From Sphingomonas sp. So64.6b (GTDB lineage: Bacteria > Pseudomonadota > Alphaproteobacteria > Sphingomonadales > Sphingomonadaceae), in NCBI RefSeq assembly GCF_014171475.1, contig NZ_CP048817.1:682001-746000 (forward strand): a stretch of DNA of 64,000 nt. Direction: 5' to 3'. Below are positions 1-10,168 of this stretch, in pieces (position 1 is the stretch's first letter; each line of letters begins with the position of its first letter). The translations under genes and the position numbers were made by a program. Under the pieces are notes generated by a model. The model was given only the letters and a program-made list of their open reading frames with translations, was not told the DNA's origin and ran no database searches.

Positions 1-500
1 TGAATGCCGGCGCCTATGGTCGCGACACAAGCGATATCCTGATCGAAGCGACAATTGTGACGCGCGGTGGATCGGTCGAAATCTGGTCGGCGGCAAAACT
101 TGGTTATACCTATCGTCACTCCGACCTGCCGGCCGGTGCGGTGGTGGTCGAAGCATTGTTTGAAGGCATACCCGGCGATTCCAAGGTGATCGGAGCGGAG
201 ATGGACCGCATCGCCGCCGAGCGTGAAGCGTCACAGCCACTGCGTTCACGCACCGGCGGTTCGACCTTCAAGAATCCGGAAGGGCTCAAGGCCTGGGCGT
301 TGATCGACGCCGCCGGATGTCGTGGGCTCACGCGCGGTGAGGCGCAGGTCAGCGAGAAGCATTGCAACTTTCTGCTCAATCTCGGGTCGGCGACCAGCGC
401 CGATATCGAAGCGCTGGGCGAGGAAGTTCGCGACAGGGTAAAGGCTCATTCGGGAGTAGTGTTGGAGTGGGAGATTCAGCGGGTGGGGGTCGTCAAATGA
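1..500 (+). CDS. murB: UDP-N-acetylenolpyruvoylglucosamine reductase MurB, C-terminal part (5' end outside window)
   Basis: MurB reduces UDP-GlcNAc-enolpyruvate to UDP-MurNAc with NADPH and FAD, in the cytoplasm, in the second committed step of peptidoglycan precursor synthesis. The reading frame is open from the first base and opens with NAGAYGRD, the conserved FAD-domain end of MurB. Further on are [10 protein letters not shown], carrying the serine that protonates the intermediate, and the terminal LEWEIQRVG with the conserved glutamate. About 165 residues are present, roughly the C-terminal half. The TGA stop overlaps the ddl ATG by 4 bases (ATGA), so the genes are translationally coupled within the dcw cluster. 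Identification is firm; only the N-terminus is missing because of the window edge. Confidence 0.96.
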   Translation, partial: NAGAYGRDTSDILIEATIVTRGGSVEIWSAAKLGYTYRHSDLPAGAVVVEALFEGIPGDSKVIGAEMDRIAAEREASQPLRSRTGGSTFKNPEGLKAWALIDAAGCRGLTRGEAQVSEKHCNFLLNLGSATSADIEALGEEVRDRVKAHSGVVLEWEIQRVGVVK

Positions 501-1441
501 GCCAGCTCCACGTTGCGGTCCTGATGGGCGGCTGGTCCGCCGAACGTGAGGTGTCGCTGATGAGCGGCACCGGCATTGCGGAGGCGCTGGAAAGCCGCGG
601 CCACCGCGTCACACGGATCGACATGGGGCGCGATGTCGCCGCGAAGTTGACCGAAGCCGCGCCGGATGTCGTGTTCAACGCGCTGCATGGGACGCCCGGC
701 GAAGACGGAACGGTGCAGGGTATGCTCGACCTGATGGGTCTGAAATATACTCATTCCGGTCTCGTCACCTCGGTCATCGCGATCGATAAGGTGCTGACCA
801 AACAGGCGCTGGTACCGCACGGCATTCCGATGCCGGGCGGTCGCATCGTCAAGAGCGCGAGCCTGTACGAGGGCGATCCGTTAACCCGGCCCTATGTGCT
901 GAAGCCAGTCAATGAGGGCTCCTCGGTCGGCGTCGCGATCGTCACCGACAGCGGTAATTACGGCAATCCGATCGCGCCCGGCGCGGCGGGACCGTGGCAG
1001 GAATTCGACGAGTTGCTCGCCGAGCCGTTCGTGCGCGGGCGCGAACTGACCACCGCAGTGCTGGGCGGCGAGGCGCTCGGGGTCACCGAGCTCAAGCCGA
1101 AGAGCGGTTTTTACGATTACGAATCCAAATATACCGAAGGGCTGACCGAGCATGTCTGCCCGGCCGACATTCCCGATGAGATCGCCGAGGCGTGCAAGGC
1201 GATCGCGGTCGAATCGCATCGGCTACTCGGCTGCAGGGGCGCGTCGCGATCGGACTTCCGCTGGGACGATGAACGCGGCGTCGACGGTCTGTTTCTGCTT
1301 GAGGTCAATACTCAGCCCGGCATGACGCCGCTCAGCCTGGTACCTGAACAGGCACGGCATATCGGGATGAGCTATGCAGAGCTGGTCCAGAGAATCGTCG
1401 ATGACGCGCTCGTCGGATCTGACACTGGGGGAGGTGCCTGA
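497..1441 (+). CDS. ddl: D-alanine--D-alanine ligase
   Basis: This ATP-grasp ligase joins two D-alanines to make the dipeptide used by MurF. The 314-residue protein starts [20 protein letters not shown], matching the Ddl N-terminal substrate-binding motif. [11 protein letters not shown] is the ATP-binding loop region, and [15 protein letters not shown] is the C-terminal signature with Mg and D-Ala contacts. The ATG overlapping the murB stop was chosen; a longer open frame reaches upstream to 362 but lies inside murB. The stop shares one base with the ftsQ ATG (TGATG), so murB-ddl-ftsQ are tightly coupled. No irregularity seen. Confidence 0.97.
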   Translation: MSQLHVAVLMGGWSAEREVSLMSGTGIAEALESRGHRVTRIDMGRDVAAKLTEAAPDVVFNALHGTPGEDGTVQGMLDLMGLKYTHSGLVTSVIAIDKVLTKQALVPHGIPMPGGRIVKSASLYEGDPLTRPYVLKPVNEGSSVGVAIVTDSGNYGNPIAPGAAGPWQEFDELLAEPFVRGRELTTAVLGGEALGVTELKPKSGFYDYESKYTEGLTEHVCPADIPDEIAEACKAIAVESHRLLGCRGASRSDFRWDDERGVDGLFLLEVNTQPGMTPLSLVPEQARHIGMSYAELVQRIVDDALVGSDTGGGA

Positions 1442-2397
1442 TGGCCGCCACGCTCAAACGCGCACCGGCGCGCCGTCCGGTCCAGAAGCGCAAGCAGCCG
1501 CGCACGTCGATCATCGATCGTATCATCGCCGCGCTGCCGATCAGCGAAGCGATGCTGCACCGCATCGCGACCTGGTCGATCACCGGCGCGGTGATTGCCG
1601 GGCTGGGTACTTTCGCGGTCTGGATGGGCGTGCCCGGCGCGATCGGCGTGGCGGTGGCCGAGGGGGTTGGCCGCGCTGGTTTCCGCGTCGAACAGATCGA
1701 GGTCACCGGGCTGAGCCGGATGGACCGGATGTCGGTCTATGCCGTCGCGCTCGACCAGCAATCGCGCGCGATGCCGCTGGTCAGCCTGGAGGAAGTACGC
1801 ACCAAATTGCTGAAATATGGCTGGATCGCGGATGCCCATGTCTCGCGCCGGCTGCCCGATACGTTGCTTGTCCATATCGTCGAACGGCGGCCAACTGCTG
1901 TGTGGCAGGACAAGGGGCAATTGTCGTTGATCGCGGCGAACGGCGTATGGCTTGAGCCGGTCCGGGCCGATGCGATGCCTGATCTACCGCTGGTCATCGG
2001 CCCCGGCGCAAATGAGCAGGAGGCGGCATATCAACGCCTGCTGGGTGCCGCGCCCGCGCTGCGACCGCTGGTCAAGGCGGCGACGTGGGTTGGTAACCGG
2101 CGCTGGAACCTGACCTTTGAAAGCGGCGAGACGCTGCAACTGCCCGAGGGCAACGCGCCCGCCGCGCATGCGCTGATCAAATTCGCGGAGATGGATGGGG
2201 TAAAGCCCTTACTTGGCAAGGGCTGGTTGCGCTTCGATATGCGTGATCCGACCAAGCTGGTGGCGCGCCGACCGGGTGAGGAAACGGCGCGCGCAATCAC
2301 TGATCCGACCGATGCGGATTCAAGTGACAAGAATAAGGCGCCGAAACCAGCGGTGATCGAAGCGAAGAAACATGTTGGCGTAATGGGGCAGGGGTAA
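1441..2397 (+). CDS. ftsQ: Cell division protein FtsQ
   Basis: FtsQ is a bitopic inner-membrane divisome protein that recruits FtsB/FtsL and later septal proteins. The 318-residue sequence has a basic cytoplasmic N-terminus (residues 1-40, rich in Arg/Lys), one membrane span at about 44-64, a POTRA domain at about 82-150 (FRVEQIEVTGL opening) and a beta domain behind it. A hydrophilic tail with Asp and Lys runs from about 285 to the end. It sits between ddl and ftsA as usual for the dcw cluster. The start overlaps the ddl stop by one base. Sequence conservation is low in this family, so the call rests on topology plus position. Confidence 0.94.
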   Translation: MAATLKRAPARRPVQKRKQPRTSIIDRIIAALPISEAMLHRIATWSITGAVIAGLGTFAVWMGVPGAIGVAVAEGVGRAGFRVEQIEVTGLSRMDRMSVYAVALDQQSRAMPLVSLEEVRTKLLKYGWIADAHVSRRLPDTLLVHIVERRPTAVWQDKGQLSLIAANGVWLEPVRADAMPDLPLVIGPGANEQEAAYQRLLGAAPALRPLVKAATWVGNRRWNLTFESGETLQLPEGNAPAAHALIKFAEMDGVKPLLGKGWLRFDMRDPTKLVARRPGEETARAITDPTDADSSDKNKAPKPAVIEAKKHVGVMGQG

Positions 2398-2402
2398 TTG
2401 GC

Positions 2403-3665
2403 ATGGCAAAAACAGCACCAGAGGGGTTGATCACCGCACTCGACATCGGGTCGTCCAAAGTGTCGGCGATGATCGCGCAAAAGGGGGATGGCGGCGAACT
2501 GATCGTGCTTGGCACCGGTCAGCGCGAGAGCCGGGGCGTAAAGCGCGGTTATATTGCCGATGCCGATGCCACGGAGGCGGCAGTGCGCGAAGCGGTCGAG
2601 CAGGCCGAGCGGATCGCCGGGGTCAATATCCAGAACGTCTGGGTGAGCTTTTCGGCCGGCGGGCTAGTATCGGACGTCGCCTCGATCGAGTTCGAACTTG
2701 GCGGCCACCGCGTCGAGCAATCCGACATCGATGCGTTGCTGCAGGCCGGGCGCGAGTCGATAGATCCGGCTGGCCGCATGGTGCTACATGCACAGCCCGC
2801 GCTCTATACGCTTGACGGACTGACCGGCGTCAAGAAGCCGCTCGGTCTGCATGCCGACCGGCTTGGCGTGCATATCCATGTCGTTGCAGCTGACGGATCG
2901 CCGGTGCGCAACCTCGGCCTGTGCGTCGCCAATGCGCATCTCGAGGTGAAATCGATCATCGCATCGCCGGTCGCGACCGGCATGGCCTGCCTGTCGGATG
3001 ACGAGCGCGAGCTGGGCGTCGCGCTGGTCGAGATGGGTGCGGGCGTGACTAACGTCTCGCTTTATGCGGGGGGCATGCTGGTCGGCCTGACCTCGATCCC
3101 GTTCGGAGCATCTGACATTACCAGCGATATCGCCTCGACCTTCGGCATGACGCCCGCGCAGGCGGAGCGGATGAAATGTTTCTACGGCTCGGCCAATGCG
3201 TCCCCACGCGACAATCACGAGATGATCGAGGTCGCACCGATCAATGCCGAGGACGATGTGCGCGAGGGTAGCCGGATCACCCGGGCGCAGCTGATCGCGG
3301 TGATCCGCCAGCGGCTCGATCACCTGATCGGCGAAGTGCAGAAGGCGCTGGTCGACCTGAAATTCTCCGGACCCGTCGGGCGTCAGGTGGTGTTGACCGG
3401 CGGCGGTGCAGAATTGAAAGGCATTGCCGATTACGCGCAGCAAGCGTTGGGGCGCTCAGTCAGGATCGGTCGGCCGCGTGGACTCACCGCCTTGCCGGAG
3501 GCGCATAGCGGCCCTGCTTTCGCAACTCTGGCGGGCCTGGCTTACTACGCCGCATCCGACCCGATCGACCTGCGCGAATTGTCGCCCGGACATACCATGG
3601 TGCATCGGCCAAAGGGTTTTGCGGTGATTCGCCGTTTGATCGCGATGGCCCGGGCCAATTATTAA
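2403..3665 (+). CDS. ftsA: Cell division protein FtsA
   Basis: FtsA is the actin-like ATPase that tethers FtsZ to the inner membrane. The 420-residue protein has the phosphate-1 loop ITALDIGSSKVSAMIA near the N-terminus, the 1C subdomain typical of FtsA in place of actin 1B, and the adenosine loop VVLTGGGAELKGI. Its C-terminal amphipathic helix (GFAVIRRLIAMARANY) is the membrane-targeting sequence. It starts 5 bases after the ftsQ stop. A 113-base gap with an in-line start separates it from ftsZ. All expected elements are present and the length is normal. Confidence 0.97.
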   Translation: MAKTAPEGLITALDIGSSKVSAMIAQKGDGGELIVLGTGQRESRGVKRGYIADADATEAAVREAVEQAERIAGVNIQNVWVSFSAGGLVSDVASIEFELGGHRVEQSDIDALLQAGRESIDPAGRMVLHAQPALYTLDGLTGVKKPLGLHADRLGVHIHVVAADGSPVRNLGLCVANAHLEVKSIIASPVATGMACLSDDERELGVALVEMGAGVTNVSLYAGGMLVGLTSIPFGASDITSDIASTFGMTPAQAERMKCFYGSANASPRDNHEMIEVAPINAEDDVREGSRITRAQLIAVIRQRLDHLIGEVQKALVDLKFSGPVGRQVVLTGGGAELKGIADYAQQALGRSVRIGRPRGLTALPEAHSGPAFATLAGLAYYAASDPIDLRELSPGHTMVHRPKGFAVIRRLIAMARANY

Positions 3666-3778
3666 AGAATTACGACATTCGGTATCTTTCCCGCTGGATA
3701 CACCGCTAGCGATGGTGCAGAACGGATCAGACTAATTTAGCGCCGCGGGGTTATTGGGGCGCAGTGGAGACGAAGGTC

Positions 3779-5284
3779 ATGAGCATCGAATTCCTTCCGC
3801 CCGAAGTTGACGAACTGACGCCACGTATCGCCGTTATCGGCGTGGGTGGGGCCGGCGGCAACGCGATCGCCAACATGATGCGCGCCGATGTGCAAGGTGT
3901 CGACTTCCTGGTCGCCAACACCGACGCGCAAGCGTTGAAGCAGTCGGACGCGCCGCATCGCATCCAGCTCGGCGCGAAGATCACGCAAGGCCTTGGTGCC
4001 GGTAGCCGGCCCGAGATCGGTCGTGCCGCGGCAGAAGAAACGATCGACCAGCTGACCAAGACGCTGGAAGGTGCACACATGTGCTTCATCGCCGCCGGCA
4101 TGGGCGGCGGTACCGGCACCGGTGCCGCGCCGGTCATCGCCAAGGCGGCGCGCGATATGGGCATCCTGACGGTTGGCGTCGTGACCAAGCCATTCGCTTT
4201 CGAAGGAAGCCGCCGCGCCAAGGCGGCCGAGGCCGGCATTGAGGAACTGCAGAAATATGTCGATACGCTGATCGTCATCCCCAACCAGAATCTGTTCCTT
4301 GTCGCCAATGCCAACACCACCTTCAAGGAGGCGTTCCAGATGGCGGACGAGGTGCTGCAGCAGGGCGTGCGCGGCATCACCGACCTGATGGTCATGCCTG
4401 GCCTGATCAACCTCGACTTCGCCGACGTGCGCTCGGTGATGCAGGAAATGGGCAAGGCGATGATGGGCACCGGCGAAGCGTCGGGTGACAATCGCGCGAT
4501 CGAAGCGGCGTCGAAGGCCATCGCCAATCCGCTGCTCGACGGCGTCAGCATGAAGGGCGCCAAGGGCGTCATCGTGTCGATCACCGGCGGCGACGATATG
4601 CGCCTGCTCGAAGTCGACGAAGCCGCCAATCATATCCGTGAGCTGGTCGACGAAGACGCCAACATCATCTGGGGTTCGGCATTCAACCCTGACCTTGAGG
4701 GCAAGATTCGCGTGTCGGTCGTCGCGACCGGCATTGAGGCGACCGCGCGCCCGATCGAAGCTGCGGCGCCCGCGTCGCGCGCCTTCACTTTCTCCGCGCC
4801 GAAAAAAGCTGAAGAGCCGGTTGCCGAGACGTTGGAAACTTATGGATCGGCGACTACCGATGGTGAGGCTGTCGCAGAGCCGGCTGAGGTCGATGCCTTT
4901 GCCGCCGAGCCGGTCGAAGCGTCGGATAGCGACGAACTGATCCTGGGTAGTGAGACCGAGGTTCCCGCGACCGATGGTGAAGAAGCGCAGCCGATCAAGG
5001 TTTTCGGTGATGACGTGCCGGCCGATGCCGCGCCGGCTAAGGATGTCGGAGCCGCCAGCGACGGCGGTGCCCGCCGCCGCTGGCTGTCGCCCGGAACGCC
5101 CGTTGCCGACGAAGAAACGGCCGCCGAAACGCCGGCCGCGCCAGCAGCGCCCCGGGTCAAACTGGGCGGCACCTTGTTCGAGCGCATGTCGGGCGCCTCG
5201 CGCGGTGCGGCGCGTGAAGAAGAGCCGGCCGACAAGGACCCGCTCGACATCCCGCGTTTCCTGCATCGCCAGAATAATCAGTAA
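3779..5284 (+). CDS. ftsZ: Cell division protein FtsZ
   Basis: FtsZ is the tubulin-like GTPase that forms the division ring. The 501-residue protein has the nucleotide site [13 protein letters not shown] near residue 25 and the tubulin signature [13 protein letters not shown]. The core ends near residue 315 and is followed by an acidic, Ala/Pro-rich disordered linker of about 165 residues. It ends with [12 protein letters not shown], the C-terminal peptide that binds FtsA and other partners. The ATG at 3779 was preferred over GTG at 3764 because GGAGA lies a suitable distance upstream and the protein then begins MSIEFLPPE, as in relatives. The linker is long but within the alphaproteobacterial range. 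Confidence 0.97.
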   Translation: MSIEFLPPEVDELTPRIAVIGVGGAGGNAIANMMRADVQGVDFLVANTDAQALKQSDAPHRIQLGAKITQGLGAGSRPEIGRAAAEETIDQLTKTLEGAHMCFIAAGMGGGTGTGAAPVIAKAARDMGILTVGVVTKPFAFEGSRRAKAAEAGIEELQKYVDTLIVIPNQNLFLVANANTTFKEAFQMADEVLQQGVRGITDLMVMPGLINLDFADVRSVMQEMGKAMMGTGEASGDNRAIEAASKAIANPLLDGVSMKGAKGVIVSITGGDDMRLLEVDEAANHIRELVDEDANIIWGSAFNPDLEGKIRVSVVATGIEATARPIEAAAPASRAFTFSAPKKAEEPVAETLETYGSATTDGEAVAEPAEVDAFAAEPVEASDSDELILGSETEVPATDGEEAQPIKVFGDDVPADAAPAKDVGAASDGGARRRWLSPGTPVADEETAAETPAAPAAPRVKLGGTLFERMSGASRGAAREEEPADKDPLDIPRFLHRQNNQ

Positions 5285-5527
5285 GATAGCACGACGCGCG
5301 CCCGGCTTATCGTCGGCGCGCGTCGGCTGATCGTGCGGAAGCGATGGCGGACATTGTCGGCGCGGCATCGTTCAGGTCTAAGCAAGATTATCTGCGTCAA
5401 CCCGGACCCGTTCCGGGATTCACCGTGCCATGCGCCAGCCCATGGTGTGATTACGGGACAGCGGATGCCGGGCAGGCCCGGCATGACGACTTCACTGGGA
5501 CAGGCAAGGCGCTAAGCTGACACATTG
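5285..5527. other. Intergenic region with short palindromic sequence
   Basis: This 243-base gap follows ftsZ. It contains two short imperfect palindromes, CCCGGACCCGTTCCGGG near 5409 and GCCGGGCAGGCCCGGC near 5467. They resemble degenerate dispersed intergenic repeats common in this group. No T-run follows either one, so they are not clear terminators, and I see no gene. Confidence 0.4.
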
Positions 5528-7678
5528 ATGCATGCCCGGCGTCTCCATATCCTGGCCCTGATGGCCTCACCTTTGTCGCTCATGGCGGGAGTGCCCGCGT
5601 TCGCGCAATATGAGGTCGTCCAGGCGGCGACACCTGACGCCGATGCACTTGCATCGGAAATGCGGCTGCTCGCGGTCAATCCTGCCGATCTAAACGCGCT
5701 GATCCGCGCCGGTGAGCTGACCCTGAAGCTCGATGACACAACTGCTGCGTCGGGCTTCTTCGCGCGCGCGGAACGGCTCGATCCGCGCAATCCGCGCATC
5801 AAGGCGGGAATGGGAACGTTGCTCGTCAGGAGCGGCCGGCCAGGCGAAGCATTGCGCCGGTTCGCCGAAGCCGAATCGTTTCGCGGCGATGTACGGCGCT
5901 TCGCCGCCGATCGCGGGCTCGCCTATGACCTGATCGGCGAACAGGAAAGAGCGCAGCGCGATTACCGGCTTGCCCTTAGCGATGGCGCGGTGGACGAAAC
6001 GATCCGTCGCTATGCCCTGTCACTGGGTATTTCCGGTAAGCGCGACGAGGCGCTGGCAAAGCTCGAGCCACTACTTCGCCGCAGCGACCGTGCCGCGTGG
6101 CGCGCGCGCGCTTTCATCCTGGCAATGACCGGCGACGCGCCGGGCGCGGAGCGCATCGCGACCAGTATGATGCCGGGTGGTCTCGCTCAAGGATTGGGAC
6201 CGTTTTTCCAGCGTCTGCCGCAACTCGGTGCGGTCGATCGCGCTTTTGCGGTACATTTCGGCGAAGTGCGCGGGTCGTGGCAGCGGACCGCGGACGCACG
6301 GCTGGCACCGGCGATGCCGGCATTGCAGCCCGAGCCCGGTCGCCCGGTCGTCATGGCGAGTGCGGTGTCGACCCCGCCCGCGATCGAAGAGAAGAAAGGT
6401 CGCCGCGACCGCAAAAAAGACAAGAGGAAGCGCGTGCCGGATCGCATTCAGGTCGCCACTGTCACGCCGCCGGTGCCATTGCCCGCACCGCCCGCTTATG
6501 TCGGACCGCCGGTCAGCACCGAAGTCGCGCAGGAAATCCCCGGCCGTTCCGAAGTCGTACAACAGGTTCCGGGCCGGACGGAGGTGGTGCAGGCCTCGCC
6601 CGGCCGGAACGAGGTCGCTCAAGCGGCCGCGCCAACCCAGTCACAGGCCCGTGATCGCGCCCCGCTGCCATCGGTCGCTTATGCGGCGGTTCGACCGGTG
6701 ACCGTGACGGCAATGCCCGCACCCCGCCGTGAGGAAACCTCGCAAGCGGCGCAGTCCTCTGCTCGGGTGGCCGAGCCGCCGACGGCAACACGGTCCACTG
6801 AAGCAAAGCGCGACCCCGAGCCCGAGGCCGCAGACAACGAACCGGATGTGGTCGAGCCGGACACTCAGCCGGTAACGACCGTCGAAACACCGAGGCGGGT
6901 TGAGCAATCTGCCAAGGCAACGCCTGAACCGATTTCCGGACCTCCGGCGGAGCAGCCGGTCACGCCTGCTTCCACAGCCACCGCTGCTTCCCCAGCCCCA
7001 GCTGCTTCTACATCCTATATCACTCCCGCACCCGAGCCGCGGACGCCGCCGCCGGGGCTGGCGCGTGGCGAGGATTCGATCCTGGCGAAGATTATCGCCA
7101 ATATCACCGTACCCGGCTCCGAACTCGACGTTGAGCCGGTCCAGCCAGCGCCTGCGCCGGTTCGGGTCGCTGAGGCGGCGCCCGCGGCGGTCGCGGCAAA
7201 GCCGCTCGCGGTGGCGAAGGCAGCACCTGACAATTCAGCCGCCGAAACTCAGGCGCTGGCCGCGCAAAAAGCGGCGGACAAAAACGCCAGCGACAAGAGA
7301 CTCGCCGACAAAAAACTGGCGGACAAGAAGATCGCTGACAAGAAGCTTGCCGATGCCAAAAAGGCGGAGGAGCTGAAAAAGAAGAATGATCCCAAGATCA
7401 TGGAACCCGCGCGTATCTGGGTACAGGTGGCGGGCGGCGCCAATGAAACAAGTCTGGCCAAGGCTTGGGAGCAGGTTCGCGCCAAGGCACCGGCCGCATT
7501 CAAGGGCCAGTCGGGCTGGACCACGCCGTTGCGGCTGACCAACCGCGTCCTTGCCGGACCGTTCAAGACGAACGATGAGGCACGCGCCTTCGTCAATCTG
7601 ATCGCGAAGTCGGGCATTTCCGGCTTCACCTTCACCAGCGAAGCGGGTCAGAAGATCACCAGGCTCGGCGCTAAGTGA
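5528..7678 (+). CDS. Secreted TPR and SPOR domain protein
   Basis: Probable periplasmic or envelope protein of 716 residues that could bind denuded septal glycan through its SPOR domain. It has a signal peptide (residues 1-27, ending VPAFAQ), TPR-like helical repeats over about 36-220 and a long low-complexity middle rich in Pro, Ala and Glu. A Lys/Asp-rich stretch made of DKKLA-type units lies near residue 585. The C-terminal SPOR-like domain (about 638-716) contains [19 protein letters not shown] and ends with a GFTFTS strand. It follows ftsZ and overlaps dgt by 4 bases. The ATG at 5528 was preferred over TTG at 5525. The exact role is unknown; septal peptidoglycan binding is inferred from the SPOR domain and the neighbouring division genes. 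Confidence 0.8.
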   Translation: MHARRLHILALMASPLSLMAGVPAFAQYEVVQAATPDADALASEMRLLAVNPADLNALIRAGELTLKLDDTTAASGFFARAERLDPRNPRIKAGMGTLLVRSGRPGEALRRFAEAESFRGDVRRFAADRGLAYDLIGEQERAQRDYRLALSDGAVDETIRRYALSLGISGKRDEALAKLEPLLRRSDRAAWRARAFILAMTGDAPGAERIATSMMPGGLAQGLGPFFQRLPQLGAVDRAFAVHFGEVRGSWQRTADARLAPAMPALQPEPGRPVVMASAVSTPPAIEEKKGRRDRKKDKRKRVPDRIQVATVTPPVPLPAPPAYVGPPVSTEVAQEIPGRSEVVQQVPGRTEVVQASPGRNEVAQAAAPTQSQARDRAPLPSVAYAAVRPVTVTAMPAPRREETSQAAQSSARVAEPPTATRSTEAKRDPEPEAADNEPDVVEPDTQPVTTVETPRRVEQSAKATPEPISGPPAEQPVTPASTATAASPAPAASTSYITPAPEPRTPPPGLARGEDSILAKIIANITVPGSELDVEPVQPAPAPVRVAEAAPAAVAAKPLAVAKAAPDNSAAETQALAAQKAADKNASDKRLADKKLADKKIADKKLADAKKAEELKKKNDPKIMEPARIWVQVAGGANETSLAKAWEQVRAKAPAAFKGQSGWTTPLRLTNRVLAGPFKTNDEARAFVNLIAKSGISGFTFTSEAGQKITRLGAK
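6521..6622 (+). repeat. In-frame 30-bp tandem repeat coding EVxQxxPGRx units
   Basis: Three full and one partial 10-residue units are seen inside the TPR/SPOR protein: [30 protein letters not shown], then EVAQ. The DNA copies differ at many third positions, so the array is old rather than a recent expansion. Confidence 0.8.
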
Positions 7679-8838
7679 CGACTCCAGCGCCTTGGGCTTC
7701 GGAACCGGTGCGCAGCAGGGGGCGGCTTCACAAGGAACAAGACGATACCCAACGCGGACCGCGTGATGCGTTTCAGCGCGACCGCGACCGGATCGTCCAC
7801 TCGATCAGCTTCCGGCGGCTGCGCCACAAGACCCAGGTGTTCCTGGCCCCCGACGGCGATCATTTTCGCGTCCGCCTGACTCACAGCATCGAGGTCGCGC
7901 AGATTGGCCGCACGATCGCGCGTGCGCTGGGGCTGAACGAGGACCTGACCGAGGCGCTGTGCCTGGCGCATGATATCGGCCATCCGCCGTTCGGCCACGC
8001 CGGCGAGGATGCCTTGAAGGCGGCGCTGTCCGGGCAGGGCGGATTCGACCATAATGGCCATACGCTGCGCGCGCTGATGGAAATCGACAGCCCCTATCCG
8101 CGCTGGAACGGGCTGAACCTGACTTGGGAAACGCTGGAAGGGCTGGCCAAGCATAATGGACCGGTCAAATCACCGGGCTGGGCGCTGGTCGAGGCGAATG
8201 CCGCCTTTCCGTTCGACCTCGGTCGCTGGCCGTCGCTGGAAGCGCAGGTAGCGGCGATCGCGGACGATATCGCTTATGACAATCACGATATCGACGATGG
8301 CTTGCGCGCGGGCCTGCTGAGTCTCGATCAACTGCTCGAGGTACCGGTGGTCGCGCGCGGGTGGGCGGCGACCCTGGCGCGTTTTCCCGATGTCACCTCC
8401 GAAAGGCTCACCGGCGAACTGGTACGCAGCCAGATCGGCGCCATGGTCAACGACGTCATCGCTGAGACGCGCGCAAGGCTGGCCGCGGCCGACATCGAAA
8501 CCGCTGACGACGTGCGAGGGGCGGGGCAGCTCGTCGGCTTTTCTCGGGCGATGCGCGATGAGGAGCGTGCGCTGAAGAAGTTTATGTACGCGTGCCTTTA
8601 TCATCATCCGCATCAGATGGCGGCGGCGGACGCCGCGCACGGCGTGGTTGCGGGCCTGTTCGCCGCTTATCATGCCGACCCCGCACTGATGCCGGATGGC
8701 TGGGCCGCGCGCCTGCCGGAAAGCGAACCCGCGCGCAGCCGTCATATCGCCGATTTCATCGCCGGCATGACTGATCGCTACGCCGTGAACCGCTATCGCG
8801 AAGTAGTTGGTCGAGTCGATCTGCCCGAAGGCTTCTAA
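7675..8838 (+). CDS. dgt: Deoxyguanosinetriphosphate triphosphohydrolase-like protein
   Basis: This HD-domain phosphohydrolase splits dNTPs (classically dGTP) into nucleoside and triphosphate. The 387-residue protein has the family N-terminal Arg-rich region ([20 protein letters not shown]) and the HD metal site made of His70, His99-Asp100 ([14 protein letters not shown]) and a distal Asp in [14 protein letters not shown]. The GTG start overlaps the preceding stop by 4 bases (GTGA). The C-terminus reads [16 protein letters not shown] decayed second copy of this 3' end lies at 10830-10946, downstream of an inserted MFS/tetR pair. Confidence 0.93.
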   Translation: MTTPAPWASEPVRSRGRLHKEQDDTQRGPRDAFQRDRDRIVHSISFRRLRHKTQVFLAPDGDHFRVRLTHSIEVAQIGRTIARALGLNEDLTEALCLAHDIGHPPFGHAGEDALKAALSGQGGFDHNGHTLRALMEIDSPYPRWNGLNLTWETLEGLAKHNGPVKSPGWALVEANAAFPFDLGRWPSLEAQVAAIADDIAYDNHDIDDGLRAGLLSLDQLLEVPVVARGWAATLARFPDVTSERLTGELVRSQIGAMVNDVIAETRARLAAADIETADDVRGAGQLVGFSRAMRDEERALKKFMYACLYHHPHQMAAADAAHGVVAGLFAAYHADPALMPDGWAARLPESEPARSRHIADFIAGMTDRYAVNRYREVVGRVDLPEGF

Positions 8839-8841
8839 AGG

Positions 8842-10053
8842 TCACGCCGCCGGCTGTGGCGGGCCGCTATCTGGCTGGTCGCCCGCGAGGCTCTTCTGAC
8901 CGAGCAGGACAATGAGCAACGCTATCGTTCCGGCGGCTACCGACACCCAGAAGCCGTTATACGCGCCGAATTTATCCACTACCAATCCCGTTGCGAACGA
9001 TCCCAGCGCCATACCGATACCGATGCCGGTGGTCACCCAGGTCACGCCTTCGGTCAGCATCGCCGCCGGCACGCGGCGCTCGATCAGGCCGAACGCGGTA
9101 ATGAAGGTGGGCGAGACTCCGATGCCGCTGAAGAAGATCGCCAGGGCGAGCAACGGCACCGTATTCGCGACCAGCAGTGGCAAGGTTGTCAGTGCGATGA
9201 TGCCGACCGCGATGGCGAGTTGACGCTGCAGCGGCATGCTCAGCTTCAGCGCGCCAACGACCAGGCCGACGGCAAACGAGCCAATGGCGTACACGCCGAT
9301 CACGAGCGTCGCGGCGCTGGGCTGACCCAGCTCTTTGGTAATAGCTACTGCGCTGACTTCTGCCGTTGCGAAGATCGCACCAACAAAGATCAGGGCGAGG
9401 GTGATGATCTGTACCGGGCGCTCCCGGATTGCGGAACCGCTACCATCTTGTCCCGCCTGCCTGACGCGAGGCTCTGTTGAGCGCTGTAGAATGAAGGCGG
9501 CGGATCCGAATGCGAGAAACAGCGTGCTCGCCAGCACGCCGGCCTCGGGAAACAATGATACGCTCAGGCCCACGGACAATGAGGCACCGGCGATATAGAC
9601 CAATTCATCCGCCGCCGATTCGAACGCAAAAGCCGTATTGAGTTCAGGGCGATCGCGAAAGATTTCAGTCCAACGAGCCCGGACCATCGCTGGAATGCTG
9701 GGCATGGCGGCGGCGAGCAAGGCCGACAGGAACAATGTCCAGCTCGGCCAATGCTGATGGGTTGCGATGAGCAGCGCCGCGAAGGCGATCACCGATACGA
9801 CCATGGTGGGCACGACCACTCTGGTTTGGCCAAGGCGATCGATCAGGCGCGATATCTGTGGGGCAATAACGGCGTTGGTCAGCGCATAGGTCGCCGAGAC
9901 GGCGCCAGCGAGCCAATACTCCCCGCGAGTCTGCGACAACATGGCGACGATGCCGATCGGTGCCATGGCGATCGGCAACCGCGCGACGAAACCAGCGGCC
10001 GCGAAGCCCTTCGTGCCCGACGTGCGGAAGATTTCTCCATAAGGGTTGGGCAT
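8842..10053 (-). CDS. MFS transporter, probable drug/metabolite exporter
   Basis: Inner-membrane major facilitator of 403 residues with about 12 hydrophobic segments. Loop 2-3 carries SRLIDRLGQTRVVVP, a degenerate form of the MFS motif A. The substrate is not evident. The start MPNPYGEIFR (ATG at 10053) was chosen over the longer frame because it lies just downstream of a well-formed promoter; the longer frame would run through the operators and the divergent promoter. It is divergent from a TetR-family gene, with three near-identical palindromes between them. This is the usual layout of a pump controlled by its own repressor. It sits between dgt and a decayed dgt 3' end, which suggests acquisition as a cassette with tetR. 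Confidence 0.85.
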   Translation of the reverse strand: MPNPYGEIFRTSGTKGFAAAGFVARLPIAMAPIGIVAMLSQTRGEYWLAGAVSATYALTNAVIAPQISRLIDRLGQTRVVVPTMVVSVIAFAALLIATHQHWPSWTLFLSALLAAAMPSIPAMVRARWTEIFRDRPELNTAFAFESAADELVYIAGASLSVGLSVSLFPEAGVLASTLFLAFGSAAFILQRSTEPRVRQAGQDGSGSAIRERPVQIITLALIFVGAIFATAEVSAVAITKELGQPSAATLVIGVYAIGSFAVGLVVGALKLSMPLQRQLAIAVGIIALTTLPLLVANTVPLLALAIFFSGIGVSPTFITAFGLIERRVPAAMLTEGVTWVTTGIGIGMALGSFATGLVVDKFGAYNGFWVSVAAGTIALLIVLLGQKSLAGDQPDSGPPQPAA

Positions 10054-10083
10054 TGCAGGCTCCAGAATATTAGGGCCGCAAAG

Positions 10084-10155
10084 TTGACATACGCGGCGTA
10101 TGAAATTTAGATAATTGCATACGCTGCGTATGTCAATTAATATACGTTCCGTATG
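10084..10155. promoter_or_regulatory. Divergent promoters with three TetR-type operators
   Basis: Three palindromes lie in this 72-base stretch: CATACGCGGCGTATG (10088-10102), CATACGCTGCGTATG (10118-10132) and TATACGTTCCGTATG (10141-10155). The first two differ only at the central base. The minus strand has TTGACA (10136-10131), 17 bases, then TATCTA (10113-10108), facing the MFS gene. The plus strand has TTGACA (10084-10089), 18 bases, then TAGATA (10108-10113), facing tetR. The two -10 hexamers occupy the same bases and each -35 overlaps an operator, so a bound repressor should block both promoters. Confidence 0.82.
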
Positions 10156-10168
10156 TGAAGGAAGTCCA

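Noticed and set aside
3737..5368. 543-codon open frame antisense to ftsZ
   Set aside because: Shadow frame caused by GC-rich third positions; no start signal, Arg/His/Gly-rich composition, and ftsZ is certain.
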